This document shows positions 47,481-57,689 of a DNA stretch of 64,000 nucleotides, one piece after another. The stretch is from Geosiphon pyriformis (taxonomy: Eukaryota > Glomeromycota > Glomeromycetes > Archaeosporales > Geosiphonaceae). Both the position numbers and the translations under genes were made by a program. Within the stretch, counting starts at the first letter, position 1. Every line of letters starts with the position of its first letter. The notes under the pieces were generated by a model, which was not told the origin of the DNA, made no database searches, and worked only from the letters and a program-made list of their open reading frames with translations. Location of the stretch: NCBI GenBank assembly GCA_016748015.1, contig JAAOMT010000151.1, positions 186,001 to 250,000 on the forward strand, written 5' to 3'.

Positions 47481-47850
47481 TTGCTTTTAAAAAGATAAAA
47501 CAGTTCTAAGAAAAGCTTAAGAAAAAGAAAATCTATAAAACACTTTTTTTAAGTATTAGTGACTTGGTATTGGAATATTGTTCAAACAAAGACAATATCT
47601 ATGGTGATAAATTCTCTAGCCAGTAGAAAAAACTCTTTATAGTCAACAAAGTTTTAAATAATGGTTTTTATATTCTTCAAAATTAATTTAGAACAATCTT
47701 CAATGATTATTCTGTTCATAGTACATAATTTAAGAAATATCATAAATGATCTGATTGGTTATCTGTTGTGATAATATCAACCCAAATAATTAGCAAAAAT
47801 CAAGTATAAATAAATGCACCATTTCCAAAACAGAGGTATCTTCAATTGAC
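47481..47850 (+). pseudogene. Gypsy-A integrase C-terminal tail
   Basis: A degenerate continuation of the integrase C-terminus (SDLVLEYCSNKDNIYGDKF, VLNNGFYILQN), with a stop every 20-40 codons. It would be the chromatin- or DNA-binding tail in an intact element. Confidence 0.5.
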
Positions 47851-48472
47851 ATGAATAATTATTTTTTGGATTAAAACATTCAAAACACTTTCTATACTTT
47901 CCATAAGTATTGAATCAAAAACTATCCAAATGCTACTCTAACCATTGGAAAACAAACTACCATAACTAATAACAGTAGAATACATACTGTTATTAGACCA
48001 AAGAAAACCATTACCAGAAGAGAAAAAATTGGTAGCAAAATAGATAAATATCTGTTAGAAAGTATAACAGCAGCTATACTTTTATCTTTTAGCACAATTG
48101 GAAAAACAATCCAAGAAATCTTGCCCATAAACAAAAATTTGACATATAAAAGACAATTAAAACTCTATAGTTGTCTTGGAGAAATCATAGAGAATATGAA
48201 ACTTATAAAGAAAACAACTTTAGAGATACAGACAGAAATTTTGGGCATTATATGATTAGATGTTCCAAGAGTTTTAACTATTGCTAAAAGAGCCAAAACT
48301 CTAATACAAAGATTTGATCTCTTGGATACAAAACTTATTTTACCTCAAGTATTATATATCCTATCCACAAAAAACTTCAACAAACTAGTTAGCTTTGAGT
48401 TAGACAAAACTTTTCAAATAGATTATCTTATAAATAGTCTAATTTTGCCAGAACTCAATTTTTTTGGAGAGG
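47851..48472 (+). pseudogene. Gypsy-A extra 3' ORF in the envelope position, broken
   Basis: One frame runs from an ATG at 47,851 to the polypurine tract. It is open for long stretches (47,914-48,251 and 48,256-48,472) with only three stops. The predicted protein would be about 200 residues and helical, with phrases ESITAAILLSFSTIGKTIQE and RFDLLDTKLILPQVLYILST. No membrane-anchor pattern typical of Env is clear. It occupies the same place, with about the same length, as the intact 220-codon ORF in Gypsy-B, and the two look weakly alike. Function unknown. Confidence 0.5.
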
Positions 48473-48476
48473 ATAA
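48466..48476 (+). other. Gypsy-A polypurine tract
   Basis: GGAGAGGATAA immediately before the 3' LTR, preceded by a T run. This is the expected primer site for plus-strand DNA. Confidence 0.6.
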
Positions 48477-48835
48477 TGTTATGGTTAAAACCTATACTTC
48501 TTATTAATTATCACATGTATTAGTCACTGATATTATATAATTAGCCACTCTATTTTTAGAAAGTGATTATTGATCTGATCAATAACCTGATTATTGACCT
48601 AATCATTAACCTAGTTGTTGACTTAATTATTGACCACTTTTAATAGCTATATAAGTGATAAATCTCTTAGCTGTAGAAAAGCATGTAAGAATCAAAGAAA
48701 AAAAATAAATAAAATAACAACTTTTATCTCAATTATTCTCTTATCACTAATTTCCTTTTTTTTATCTTTAAGTATTTAAACATCTTGAGATAAAAAATTA
48801 CTTGTTGGTTATTTTTTACTTTTTTTCTGAAATGT
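48477..48835 (+). repeat. Gypsy-A 3' LTR, first part
   Basis: Aligns with 41,439 to about 41,815 of the 5' LTR. It is cut at 48,835 by insertion of Gypsy-B. Confidence 0.92.
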
Positions 48836-49815
48836 TGTTACTGGAGGTTTTTGGTCTCTTTTTTGTAATATTGTTGATATTTATTTGCTGTGAATTCACG
48901 TTTTCTGGATGTGGTTGAACCTCCAATAACTGAATTTATCTTCAAATTATCTCCTATAATTTGAACTTGCTGGACTTATGAGTGGAATGGCCAATTCCAT
49001 GCCAGTTGCTTTATTTAGTTATGTTGTAGTAAACGTCAACTCTTTCCCAGGAATTGCTTGTCTGGAAGCTCACTAAAAATGGGTAGTTACTTTGCTGTGA
49101 AAGTCAACTCTTCTACAGGAATCTCATCTGTAGGCTACCCTAATGATTGTAATAAGAAAAGAAAAGAAAAATAAAAGAAGTGTAAAAAAAATAGGATTTT
49201 ATCAAGGGAAACATTTTCTATCCAGGCCTGGAGTCACTAACAGTTTACTGAAATTGGTAGCTAATTAATTTCGAAATGTTAGTTGGGTTTTGGGAATTTT
49301 CCAAGTGCAATAATTAAAGAACTTGGTTTTTCAAATTATTTGATATTTATTTCTTTTTGTGTGTATAGGAATGGTTCTAAGTGATAAATCTAAAGTAAGA
49401 TACATTTTCTCGAAAAGAGAAGCTTTTCTTTTATACAACTTGTTGTAACACTATTCTATGAACTTGAACTTTGCTATTTTCTACAATTTCGCTGAAATAA
49501 AGATACATTTTGGCGAACTACAAGTTATTTCGGCGAACTATTAGATATTTCGGTAAACTATCAATTATTTTGGCAAATTTCTACAAATTTCGGCAAACTT
49601 CTGAATATTATATAGTTCAGGGTATTGTATGATTGATCGTCGCAATTAGGTTACATTTGTGTTGTGTACAATTTGGGTTATTAATTAAATGATAATTTCG
49701 GACATTTTTCCTAATGTAATAAGTGATCATTTGAAACGATAATATATGCTAATTAATGATAGAAATTATAAGATAATTTCATGCTAAATAATATCTCTAA
49801 TTTTGTCTGATAACA
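48836..49815 (-). repeat. Gypsy-B 3' LTR
   Basis: 980 bases, matching the other copy end to end. The imperfect tandem units (TTTCGGCGAACTA-like) lie at about 49,490-49,610. Confidence 0.93.
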
Positions 49816-49830
49816 TAACCTCCTCCTCAA
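49816..49830 (-). other. Gypsy-B polypurine tract
   Basis: In element sense it reads TTGAGGAGGAGGTTA directly before the 3' LTR. Confidence 0.65.
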
Positions 49831-49849
49831 GACTGAGCTCCGTCGAAGT

Positions 49850-50512
49850 TCAAGTACTGTCTGTTATTTCCAGATAGTAATCCAAAATTATTGAAGAAAT
49901 TTGGTCTGAAAATTGTTGAAATTTCAGTTCTGTAAGCTTTCCAATGTATTGAATCTTCAAAAGTTGAAAAATTGGGTTTTGTAGTACGTTTTCACAGGTG
50001 TGGAATAGGTTATAAAGTCTAAGAGCAGCTCTAAGCCTGTAGTGACTGTTTGTTGATCCAGCTGTTGTCTTGAATTTGTTGTGGAGTTGTTTCTGAATAG
50101 CTTTTTTTGTGAGTTTTGCTGTTGTAAGTTCCAGTTTCTGTTCATAGAGTGTTTTTCCAATGTGAAAATATCTATAGATTGAAGAATATTCAGTGTTTTC
50201 TTCATTGAGACATAGTTGAAGTTTTTGTTGAATTGTAGCATTTAGTGAAATACTAATCGGAGTAAGCATTAGGTTTTCTCTTAAAGCAAGCTTTAAAAGT
50301 TCTGGCAGGTAAATTCCAGTATAACTTTTTGTGTTTTTTTTATACGGATGATATTTTCGTGAATTTGGGGCTAATTTTGTAACTACTTCTGTTTGGGTAT
50401 AATTTATGTGGTTTCCAGTAACAGTAATGGATAATTCGGATATTGTTTTTAAAGCTAACATTAGTTTTTGGGATAATTGTTGAATGTTTTGAGGAATAGT
50501 CATTATAAGCAA
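49850..50512 (-). CDS. Gypsy-B 3' ORF in the envelope position, intact, function unknown
   Basis: 220 codons without interruption, starting ATG at 50,512 (a second ATG follows three codons later) and ending TAG-type stop at 49,850, only 20 bases from the polypurine tract. The protein begins MLIMTIPQNIQQLSQKLMLA and is helix-rich, with motifs YTGIYLPELLKLALRENLML and RYFHIGKTLYEQKLELTTAK. It has no clear signal peptide or membrane anchor, so it is unlikely to be a classic Env. It is separated from the integrase stop (50,670) by about 150 bases. I do not recognise a family. Confidence 0.6.
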   Translation of the reverse strand: MLIMTIPQNIQQLSQKLMLALKTISELSITVTGNHINYTQTEVVTKLAPNSRKYHPYKKNTKSYTGIYLPELLKLALRENLMLTPISISLNATIQQKLQLCLNEENTEYSSIYRYFHIGKTLYEQKLELTTAKLTKKAIQKQLHNKFKTTAGSTNSHYRLRAALRLYNLFHTCENVLQNPIFQLLKIQYIGKLTELKFQQFSDQISSIILDYYLEITDST

Positions 50513-50669
50513 TTGAAAAAAATAAAAATAATTTTTGGTGTATGGGTTTTTATGCTATTTTTGTTTTGTTTTTGTGAGATTGTTTCTAAATTATAAGAGA
50601 ATAACTAGTAAAATTAAATTAAGTATTCAGATTGGAAGGTTGTTCAATGACAACTATTGGTTCTAAGTT

Positions 50670-51800
50670 TTAGGGAATATCTTTGGGACTGACCAAAGGG
50701 GAATGTGTACCAATTTGTGGAATTAATGATTCAGGATTGTTTCTGGAATGATAGTGTTTCAAATGATCTCCATGTGCAATTTTTGCTAGGATTTTGTCAT
50801 CAAGTCTTAGCTTGTATGATCTATTGCCTAGGACTTCATAGATAAAGAATGGTCCATTCCATTTATTTTCAAATTTTCCACTCCATTGTTTTTCAGCTTT
50901 AGTTTTGTGTAAGAGAACTTTGTTTCCAATTTTAAATTCATTGGTGACTAAAGGCAATTTGTTATCATGCCATTCTTTTTGTTGAGCTTGGGAGTGTTCA
51001 ATATGGGTGGCTGCTATTTGTCATTTTCCTTCCAATGTGCTAAACAGAGTGTAGGCTCTTTGTTGAAACATTTCTTGGAAATTGTTTTCATCGATCAGTT
51101 GTGCTGGGTATGTTTCCACTGTGAAACTAATTGGTAACATTGCCGTCTTTCCATAAGTTAAATTAAATGGTGTGTGTTTCGTGGTATCTTGTTTTAATGT
51201 CCTATATGCTAATAACACTGATGGAATAAAGAGATCTCATTCTTGCTCAAAATCAGTTGAGACTTTGGCTAATGATTCACACAATGTTCTGTTAAAACGT
51301 TCCACAAGTCCGTTTGTTTGTGGATGGTAGGGCGAAGACAGAGGTCTTTTGACATTGAATCGTTCACAAATTTCTTGTATCAGGTTGTTCACAAAGTGTG
51401 TTCTCTGATCAGATAAAAGTTCAATTGGACATCCATGTCTACAAATGATGTCTTCATAAATGAAATTTGCTACTGTTTTTGCATCTGCTCGTTGAATGGC
51501 TTTGGCTTCAGGCCATTTAGTAAGATAGTCTACAGCTATTGCAATATAACGGTTTCCTTGAGTGGTAATAGATAGTGGTCCGACTAAATTGATACCAACT
51601 CTGTCAAAAGGCTGTCCAACTTTGATTGGATTTAAAGATTCTATAGGGCAAGTTCCTTCTCTTCTTTGACAACTATCACAAGATTCGACATATTCGTGAA
51701 TGTCTTTTCTTATTTGAGGCCAAAAGTAGTATTTTAGTGTTTTTTGGGTGGTGCTATCTTTTCCGAAGTGTGTTGATGAAGGATCTGAGTGTATATTGTA
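50670..51800 (-). pseudogene. Gypsy-B integrase, broken
   Basis: The zinc domain is in the frame crossing about 51,770 (HFGK then CDSCQRREGTC). The core shows RVGINLVGPLSI, where the first catalytic Asp is Asn, then DYLTKWPEAKAIQR, LLSDQRTHFVNNLIQEICER, and the Glu in HPQTNGLVERFNRTL. C-terminal sequence NKVLLHKTKAEKQWSGKFEN and FFIYEVLGNRSYKLRL is a GPY/F-type tail. Stops: TGA/TAA-type changes near 51,237 and 51,020. A frameshift near 51,770 joins the zinc domain. Confidence 0.9.
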
Positions 51801-52049
51801 TAAAATGGTCTTTTTTTCTTGTTTTTGTATTAATCTGAGTGGTTTGGTTGGGTTTTTGAAATTTTGATGATAGATAATGTTGTTGTGTAGAAAATATTGT
51901 TTGGCTTGTTGTTGTAACTAATGTTTTTTGTCTGGGGACCAATCTGTTGGGATTGTTAATGTCTTCAAATATTGTTTGAAATTGTTGTAGTTTTTGGGGT
52001 TCATTGTTTGTTGTTTTGATGCTGTTAATTCAAATGGGTGTTGGTTTTG

Positions 52050-53400
52050 TTTTCTAATCTTGCCTCATTCTTGAGAGACAATCAACGTTGGTGTAGAGTT
52101 TTCCTGGTTTGTGGTGTATGATGTATTGGTAATTAGCTAAAAATCCTGTCCATCGGGTTTGTTTTGTGTTCAGCTGGGTGTTTTTGTTTTGAAGCCATTT
52201 AAGTCCAATATTATCAGTGATAATATCAAATTCTTTAGGTCTGAGGTAAAGGTTGAAGTGATGTAGGGCCCAGATTACTGCTGCGGTTTCTAATTCTGTT
52301 GCAAGGTAGTTCTTTTTGGCTGGCTTTAATGTTCTACTAGCATAAGCAATTACTCACTCATTTCTATTGTCATCTAACTGTGATAGAATGGCACCAAAGG
52401 CAGTATAAGAAGCGTCAGTTGCTAACCGGAATTGGTTGCTGAAATCTGGGTAGGCGAGGATTGGAGCTGTTGTGAGTTTTTCCTTAAGTATCTCGAAGGC
52501 ATTTTGGTGTTCTTCTGTCCATTTGTATTCGATATTTTTAGTAGTAAGCTGGTTGAGAAGTTTTGCAATTTCTGAGAATCCTTTGATGAATTTTCGGTAA
52601 TAGAATGCTAATCCAATAAATCCTCTTAATTCTGTGGTATTTCGTAAAGTCTTAAAGTTCTTGACAGTACTGATTTTTCCAGGATCTGGTTTAATTTCAT
52701 CTTTGCTAACAATGTGACCAAGAAAAGCTAAATTTGTTTTTCTGAAGTAGCATTTTTCAATATTCAGTTTCAATCCTGTTTTCCATAATCATTGAAAAAC
52801 TTCTTGCAGATGAATTAAATGTAGCTCAAAAGATGGTAAATAAACATCAGTGTCATCAAGATAAACTACTACTGATTTCCAAAGAAGGCCTTTGTAAACA
52901 ACATCCATGAGTCTTTGGAATGTTGCTGGTGCATTGCATAATCTGAAAGGCATTACATTGAACTCGTAATTTCCTTCTTGAGTGGTGAATGCTGTTTTGG
53001 GGCAGTCTTTGGGATCCATAGCAACTTGCCAGTATCCACTCTCTAAATCTAATGTCAAAAAGTATTTGGACTTTCCAAGGGCATCCAACATGTCATCAAT
53101 TTGGGGAAGAGGGTAGGCATCCCCAATGGTGACACTATTGAGTTGTCAGTAATCAACACAAAATCGTATCTTTCCATTTTTCTTTTTAACTAGAACCACA
53201 GGTGAGGCCCATGGGCTCATTGATGGTTGAATAAGCCTATTGTTAAGTATCCGTTGTACTTCTTCTCGGATAAATTGGTGACTTTTTGGAGCAACTCGGT
53301 AGGCTTGTTGTTGCCTGGGTTTGGCATCTCCTATATAGATTTGGTGTTAAACCAAATCAGTTCTTCCTAAGTCATTGTTGTTTTCAGCAAAGATATCAGC
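52050..53400 (-). pseudogene. Gypsy-B reverse transcriptase and RNase H, broken
   Basis: RT: SPWASPVVLVKKKNGKIRFC at about 53,200; LDLESGYWQVAMDPKDCPKT; FNVMPFRLCNAPATFQRLMD; intact active site VVYLDDTDVY at about 52,865; LAFLGHIVSKDEIKPDPGKI; and FIGLAFYYRKFI. RNase H: FRLATDASYTAFGAILSQLD (Asp present), YASRTLKPAKKNYLATELET and FDIITDNIGLKWLQ. Stops at about 53,147 (TGA), 52,790 and 52,356. The core catalytic residues are retained here, unlike Gypsy-A. Confidence 0.92.
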
Positions 53401-53897
53401 AAATTCTGCAATTAGTTCTTTGAGCTGGGTCTGTTGTTGTAGTTCAAGTTGTCTCATGTTGATTCAAGATAGTTTTTTCATAACAACATGGTAGTTTTCA
53501 GAGCTAGGGTTTGGGTTGATTTTCAGTAGTGAATATCCAATAATTTCAGGGAAATTGGGGACTGTTTGGGGTAATTCTTGTTGAAATATATTACTGTGAA
53601 TAACTCCAATTTCTAAATTATTTAATAAAATTATGGGGTAATTATTGGGGTTGTAAAAAGTAACTCAGATTTTTTTTGTTCCTTCTGGAATATAAATGTT
53701 TGGGATTGAAATATTATGTTCCAAGCAGACTTGTTCATTGGACTCAAAAATTTGTTGTGTGGTTGTTGGCTTTGTGCATAGTGTAGATTTCTGGATGTTC
53801 TCCAAAGGGTAAGATGGTAATCGGTTGTGGAAGTCTGAAAATCTGGTGGGATTTGTTCTGTGTGTTAAGAGCTATATTAACTGGAACTGTGAATCAT
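53400..53897 (-). pseudogene. Gypsy-B linker between dUTPase and RT, heavily broken
   Basis: A continuation of the polyprotein with frequent stops, for example after a TGA directly following the dUTPase motif 5. Recognisable pieces are MRQLELQQQTQLKELIAEFA and EFADIFAENNNDLGRTDLV, the latter a common pre-RT segment. Confidence 0.45.
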
Positions 53898-54511
53898 TCA
53901 GTTGAACCAAAACCTTGGGTTCCTCTATTGCTCTTTCTTAATTGCTCTCTTTGACTGACTAGTTGCAAACCCGAAATGTTAATTAAGGGTAGGTAGATAG
54001 CTTGGGCAATTTTTTCAGCATGTTCAATCTTGAATGGTTTGTCAGTTTTATTTTGAAGCATTACTGTTATGTCTCCAGTATATCCAGCATTGATAATTCC
54101 TCCTCTGACATTGATTCCTTTGCTTGCCAGAGAGGACTGGGAGGCAATTTAAACCATTGCTCCTGGCAGGATTTTGAGTGCAATTTTGAGGTTGATTTTT
54201 GTGAGAGATTTGGGTTTAAGAACAAGAGTATCCTTGCCTGGATATCTTAGGTCATATCCAGCATCAATTTCGTGTGCTTTTTTGGGTTTTATTCCTTGTC
54301 CATTGTTGTTGAAGTATTTAAGTTGTAAGGCAGGCTGATTTTCAATAAGGTAGATGGGTGTTGTTTCAATTTCTTTTATTTCTTCAGGTTCTCCAAATTC
54401 AATTTCATTCTCATCATTTTTGCTGGGCAAAGGTATACTAAGAGCATAGCATTCAAGACACCATTGTTCATCGCAAGGCATAATGCATTCTTTACATAGC
54501 CTAATGTTCAT
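53898..54511 (-). pseudogene. Gypsy-B dUTPase domain
   Basis: All five trimeric-dUTPase motifs appear in order and in one frame. Motif 1: KKAHEIDAGYDLRYP (about 54,290-54,245). Motif 2: SQSSLASKGI (about 54,140), with Gln where Arg/Pro-Arg is usual. Motif 3: GGIINAGYTGDITVMLQNKT, in which the catalytic Asp position is Asn. Motif 4: KIEHAEKIAQAIYLPL. Motif 5: RGTQGFGSTE, the Phe loop. An in-frame TAA (54,149-54,151) separates motifs 1 and 2 where Gln fits. Upstream in the same frame is a Cys-rich segment CKECIMPCDEQWCLEC. In its ancestor this would hydrolyse dUTP during reverse transcription; the present copy looks inactive. Confidence 0.9.
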
Positions 54512-54523
54512 TTGCTCTAATTG

Positions 54524-55192
54524 TTAAATTTGAGCTTCTTGGATCAGGTAGGTGTAACTTGCAATTTGGTGATAGACTTCTACTTTATTTTCGTAATCGA
54601 ATCCAGCTAATTCCATGGTGTATTCAATGTATTCTGCTTCTTTCATTTGATGAACATCTTCTTTGGTAGCTCTATTAATTAATGCCATTGCTAAGTTGAA
54701 AATCATCTCGGCATCATGAGGGTAGTGATAAAGTTTGTTGAGAGCACTGTTGTATGCTGCATTAAAGAGTGTTCCTCTTTTTACTTTTTCTGAAATTGAT
54801 AAAGCATATTGGCAGGTCTGATCGCAGATGCCTTCTCTCATTGCTACATCAATCCAATTGCATTCTTCTGGTAGCATATCTTCACAAGTCAAACAAGGGG
54901 TGTTGTCCCATTTTCTGCTCCTTTTTATTAGATGGCCCCATCGCTCTCTGTGGCAAGCCTTGCAGTAATAACAAATATGATTCTCATATTCTTTTTCAGG
55001 TAAAATGCAGGCTCCCATTGACGATAGTTTCTTGTGGCAGTCCTTACATTTAAGGGGAATATAGGGGCATTGTTTCCTTGGTTTGGGTTTTGAGTAAGGT
55101 ATATTCCATCCAGAGGTTTCAGGTTTAGTGTGTGGGGTAAAATGTTCTTGTTCTGTTTCATCAGCCCAGTTGGATATTGATCCAAGAGCCAT
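54524..55192 (-). CDS. Gypsy-B Cys-rich zinc-binding domain of unknown function
   Basis: 222 open codons (first ATG at 55,192) in the same frame as protease and dUTPase. Cysteine pairs repeat: CPYIPLKCKDC, then CILPEKEYENHICYYCKAC, then CLTCEDMLPEEC, then CDQTC. A helical second half follows (NLAMALINRATKEDVHQMKE). After a TAA, another CKECIMPCDEQWCLEC sits just before dUTPase. The arrangement suggests two or three zinc fingers of treble-clef or RING-like spacing. I do not recognise a family. It is part of the polyprotein between protease and dUTPase, where Gypsy-A has unrelated charged sequence. Confidence 0.65.
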   Translation of the reverse strand: MALGSISNWADETEQEHFTPHTKPETSGWNIPYSKPKPRKQCPYIPLKCKDCHKKLSSMGACILPEKEYENHICYYCKACHRERWGHLIKRSRKWDNTPCLTCEDMLPEECNWIDVAMREGICDQTCQYALSISEKVKRGTLFNAAYNSALNKLYHYPHDAEMIFNLAMALINRATKEDVHQMKEAEYIEYTMELAGFDYENKVEVYHQIASYTYLIQEAQI

Positions 55193-55289
55193 GAATGTTT
55201 TGAGTATTGGTTTTTTTTCTTCTGGTTTAAATTCAAAAGCTGGGGCTTTTTCAGAGCGTTTGTTGAATGTATCACAAATGGCAGGTACT

Positions 55290-56182
55290 CAGATGTGTTG
55301 TCCTTGGTAGGAGATTGTTAACTCTTGTGTTTCCCAATTCAGATTAGCATTGGCTTTTTGAAGCCAATCATTCCCGACGAGAGCTTGGTACTGGGGTGCG
55401 TCCATTACAAGAACTTTGACTGGAATGGTGATTCCATCAAGAGTTAATGGAAAATTGTCAATTTCTCCTACTGGGGTCTTTTTTATGCCATCAGCAGTAA
55501 TGATTACTGTTTGAGCTGGTCAGTTGACATTTTTTTTCAACTGTTGCATTAACTGGTAGGTAATAATGCTTCCAGCGGATCCACTGTTTAGGATCAAGTG
55601 AATTGGCTTTCCTTTTATTTCAGCTTCTGTGTACATTGCAGTGATGGCTTTTTGCTCATTAGCCGCTGCATTGCTAAGCAAGAATGGTGATTCATTTGCT
55701 TCAAATTCAAAAGGAAAGATATCAGAAAGATTGGCATTTTCAGCAATTCGGGCTGGTGGAATAGTAGTGTGGTTATGAGAAGAGTTTCGTTGTTGTTGTG
55801 CTGCAGCTCTACCTTCCGAGAGTGCAGTATGGTGAAAATCCTGTTCTTTCGGTATTGTTAAATAACTGGGTTGAGTGTGGTAATGGTTGGGTCTTGGTTG
55901 AGTGGTATTTCGGAGAACCAATTGGTTGTTCGAACTGATTCTATTGTTGTTTACTTGGTATCAGTTTTGTGGTGTGAATTGATTTTGTGTAATTAGTCTT
56001 CGAGCAGGTACTTGATAGTGTTGTGTGGGTGGTTGTTGGTATTGCTGTTGGATTGGTTGTGGGGCGGGCTGATAATAGTTATTTTGGTATTGGGGTCTTG
56101 GTGGATAGTAAGCTGGTGGTGATGGTTGATAATAAGATTGCTGGGGTGGAGAGTAACGTTGATTACCCCTATTTTGTTGGTC
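55290..56182 (-). pseudogene. Gypsy-B aspartic protease region, broken
   Basis: A Gln/Pro/Tyr-rich linker is followed by the protease: IHLILNSGSAGSIITYQLMQ at about 55,590, where the catalytic LDSG has become LNSG. After a TGA at about 55,518 the frame continues with TVIITADGIKKTPVGEIDNF and VLVMDAPQYQALVGNDWLQK, the second half of a retropepsin-like fold. Stops: TGA at about 55,957, about 55,518 and about 55,290, all explicable by G-to-A or C-to-T changes. Confidence 0.82.
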
Positions 56183-57135
56183 TCATTGCAGCTTTCTGCA
56201 ATCTCTTTTCCAGTGGCCAGAGATTCCACAATAATGGCAATTCTGGGGCTGGTTATTGAAAAGTGGTGCAAAGTTATTTTGATTTCGTCTTTGGGATGGT
56301 TGATATCTTTGAAGTTGTTGTTGTTGTTGGTTGGTAAAATAGTTTTCGACCTTCTTTGTGAGTTGGTCAATTTTTTCTTCAGCTGCTGAGCTGGTTTCTC
56401 CAATTGCCAAATTTACAAGTTTTGTATGATTGGCTTCTTTCATGGCCATTTCGTATCTTTTCATATGCTGTATGGCAGAGTTTAAATCTTCTGGCGCGTG
56501 TGGGTGAATCTTTTTAATTAGTTTATCTTTTAGACCAGCGATAAATTGATCCAAGATTTGAGCATTGGAATAATAATCGTTTGTCTTGAGTTGGCGAATC
56601 CGTCTGAGAAGTTTGTTGAATTTCCCAATATAAGTCATAATGGATTCGGAGGGTTCTTGTTTGATATTTCGAAAACAATTGTGAAGAGTAATGGAGATAT
56701 TATTGTCGGTGAACTGTTCAAGGAAGGCTGCTTTGAAAGCATTCCAATCATTGAATGAGGTGGTAAGATTTTCAAACCATTCTCCTGCTGTTCCTTTGAA
56801 AAAGTAGGGAATTGTTCTTAACATTCTGGCAGCGTTCCATCCATTTGCATCTCCAGCTTTAGTAACTTGGTTGAGCCATTCTTGGGAACTGGTCTCAATA
56901 TCTTCTCCATTGAATTCAGAGATTTTTGCAATGTATGTTGTCATTTCGTCTTTTTTGTTTTCACTGTTTATTGATTCTTCTTCAGTTATTTCAGAGTTGT
57001 TTTCTTCATTTGCTGCTGTCTCAGAGTGTTCACTTTGATTTTCAGCTAGAAAATCAAGGAGATTGGAACTAGTTTGAAGGGGTTCTTGTTGTCTGGTGGA
57101 ACTTCTAAGTGATGTAAAATCTTCTGGTCTTGCAA
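56183..57135 (-). CDS. Gypsy-B Gag (nucleocapsid), open
   Basis: Open from about 57,135, with the first ATG at 56,944 (253 residues). The N-terminal acidic segment (NNSEITEEESINSENKKDEM) leads into the Gag core: EWLNQVTKAGDANGWNAARM, then GTAGEWFENLTTSFNDWNAF, then FRNIKQEPSESIMTYIGKFN. A Gln-rich linker and a perfect CCHC knuckle CHYCGISGHWKRDC end the frame. The terminating TGA is at a position where Arg would continue into protease. It should form the particle and bind the element RNA. Confidence 0.88.
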
Positions 57136-57660
57136 ATCAATTCAAGGGTGAATTAGGTATTTGTGCTTATGCAAGTAAAGCTGGAAAAGGTGTGATAGTA
57201 AGTGGAAGTTTTGAGCTGGTTCCTTGTTCAGGTGTTTGTAAATGTTTGAATGATATTTTGGGAGTATTGGGTGTTGTGTGAACAGGTCAGTTATCTTTTT
57301 GTCTTTTGTTGCTACTGGTTTCAGGTTCAGATTCGAGTTCAAAGGCAAATTGTGTGTTTGGAGGATATTTTTCTTCGCAAAATCGAATAATATTATAATC
57401 GAGTTCCTCAAAATAAGTAGCACAAGCTTTAGCACTAATGTTTTCTGATTCAGTGTTGGAATAGTGTAGTATGTTCTCAAGAAGATCTCTTTTAACTGTT
57501 GTAATGTTATAGTTCCCAAAGAGGTAGTCATTGATTCGATTTTCGATGTATTGAAAAAGTGTTTTCTTGAAAGCTATGATTCCATCGCGTATTTCAAATT
57601 GTTGTTTGCAGTGTGTGTAAATTAATTAATAGTACTCTAAAGTTGTGATGTCTGAGGCGG
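57136..57660 (-). pseudogene. Gypsy-B gag N-terminal leader, broken
   Basis: A 129-codon frame (57,531-57,142) and a parallel frame entering gag are both interrupted by stops. The parallel frame gives phrases such as DNPVHTTPNTPK-like Pro/Thr-rich sequence and joins gag at about 57,135 after a TGA. Likely the decayed N-terminus of Gag; no domain is recognised. Confidence 0.4.
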
Positions 57661-57689
57661 TCACCACTTTGAATTTGTTGCTGTGTTAT

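Noticed and set aside
49850-50512. Calling the Gypsy-B 3' ORF an envelope gene
   Set aside because: No clear signal peptide, cleavage site or C-terminal anchor; position alone is insufficient.
54002-54250. Plus-strand frames opposite the dUTPase
   Set aside because: Antisense shadows of a well-supported protein on the minus strand.
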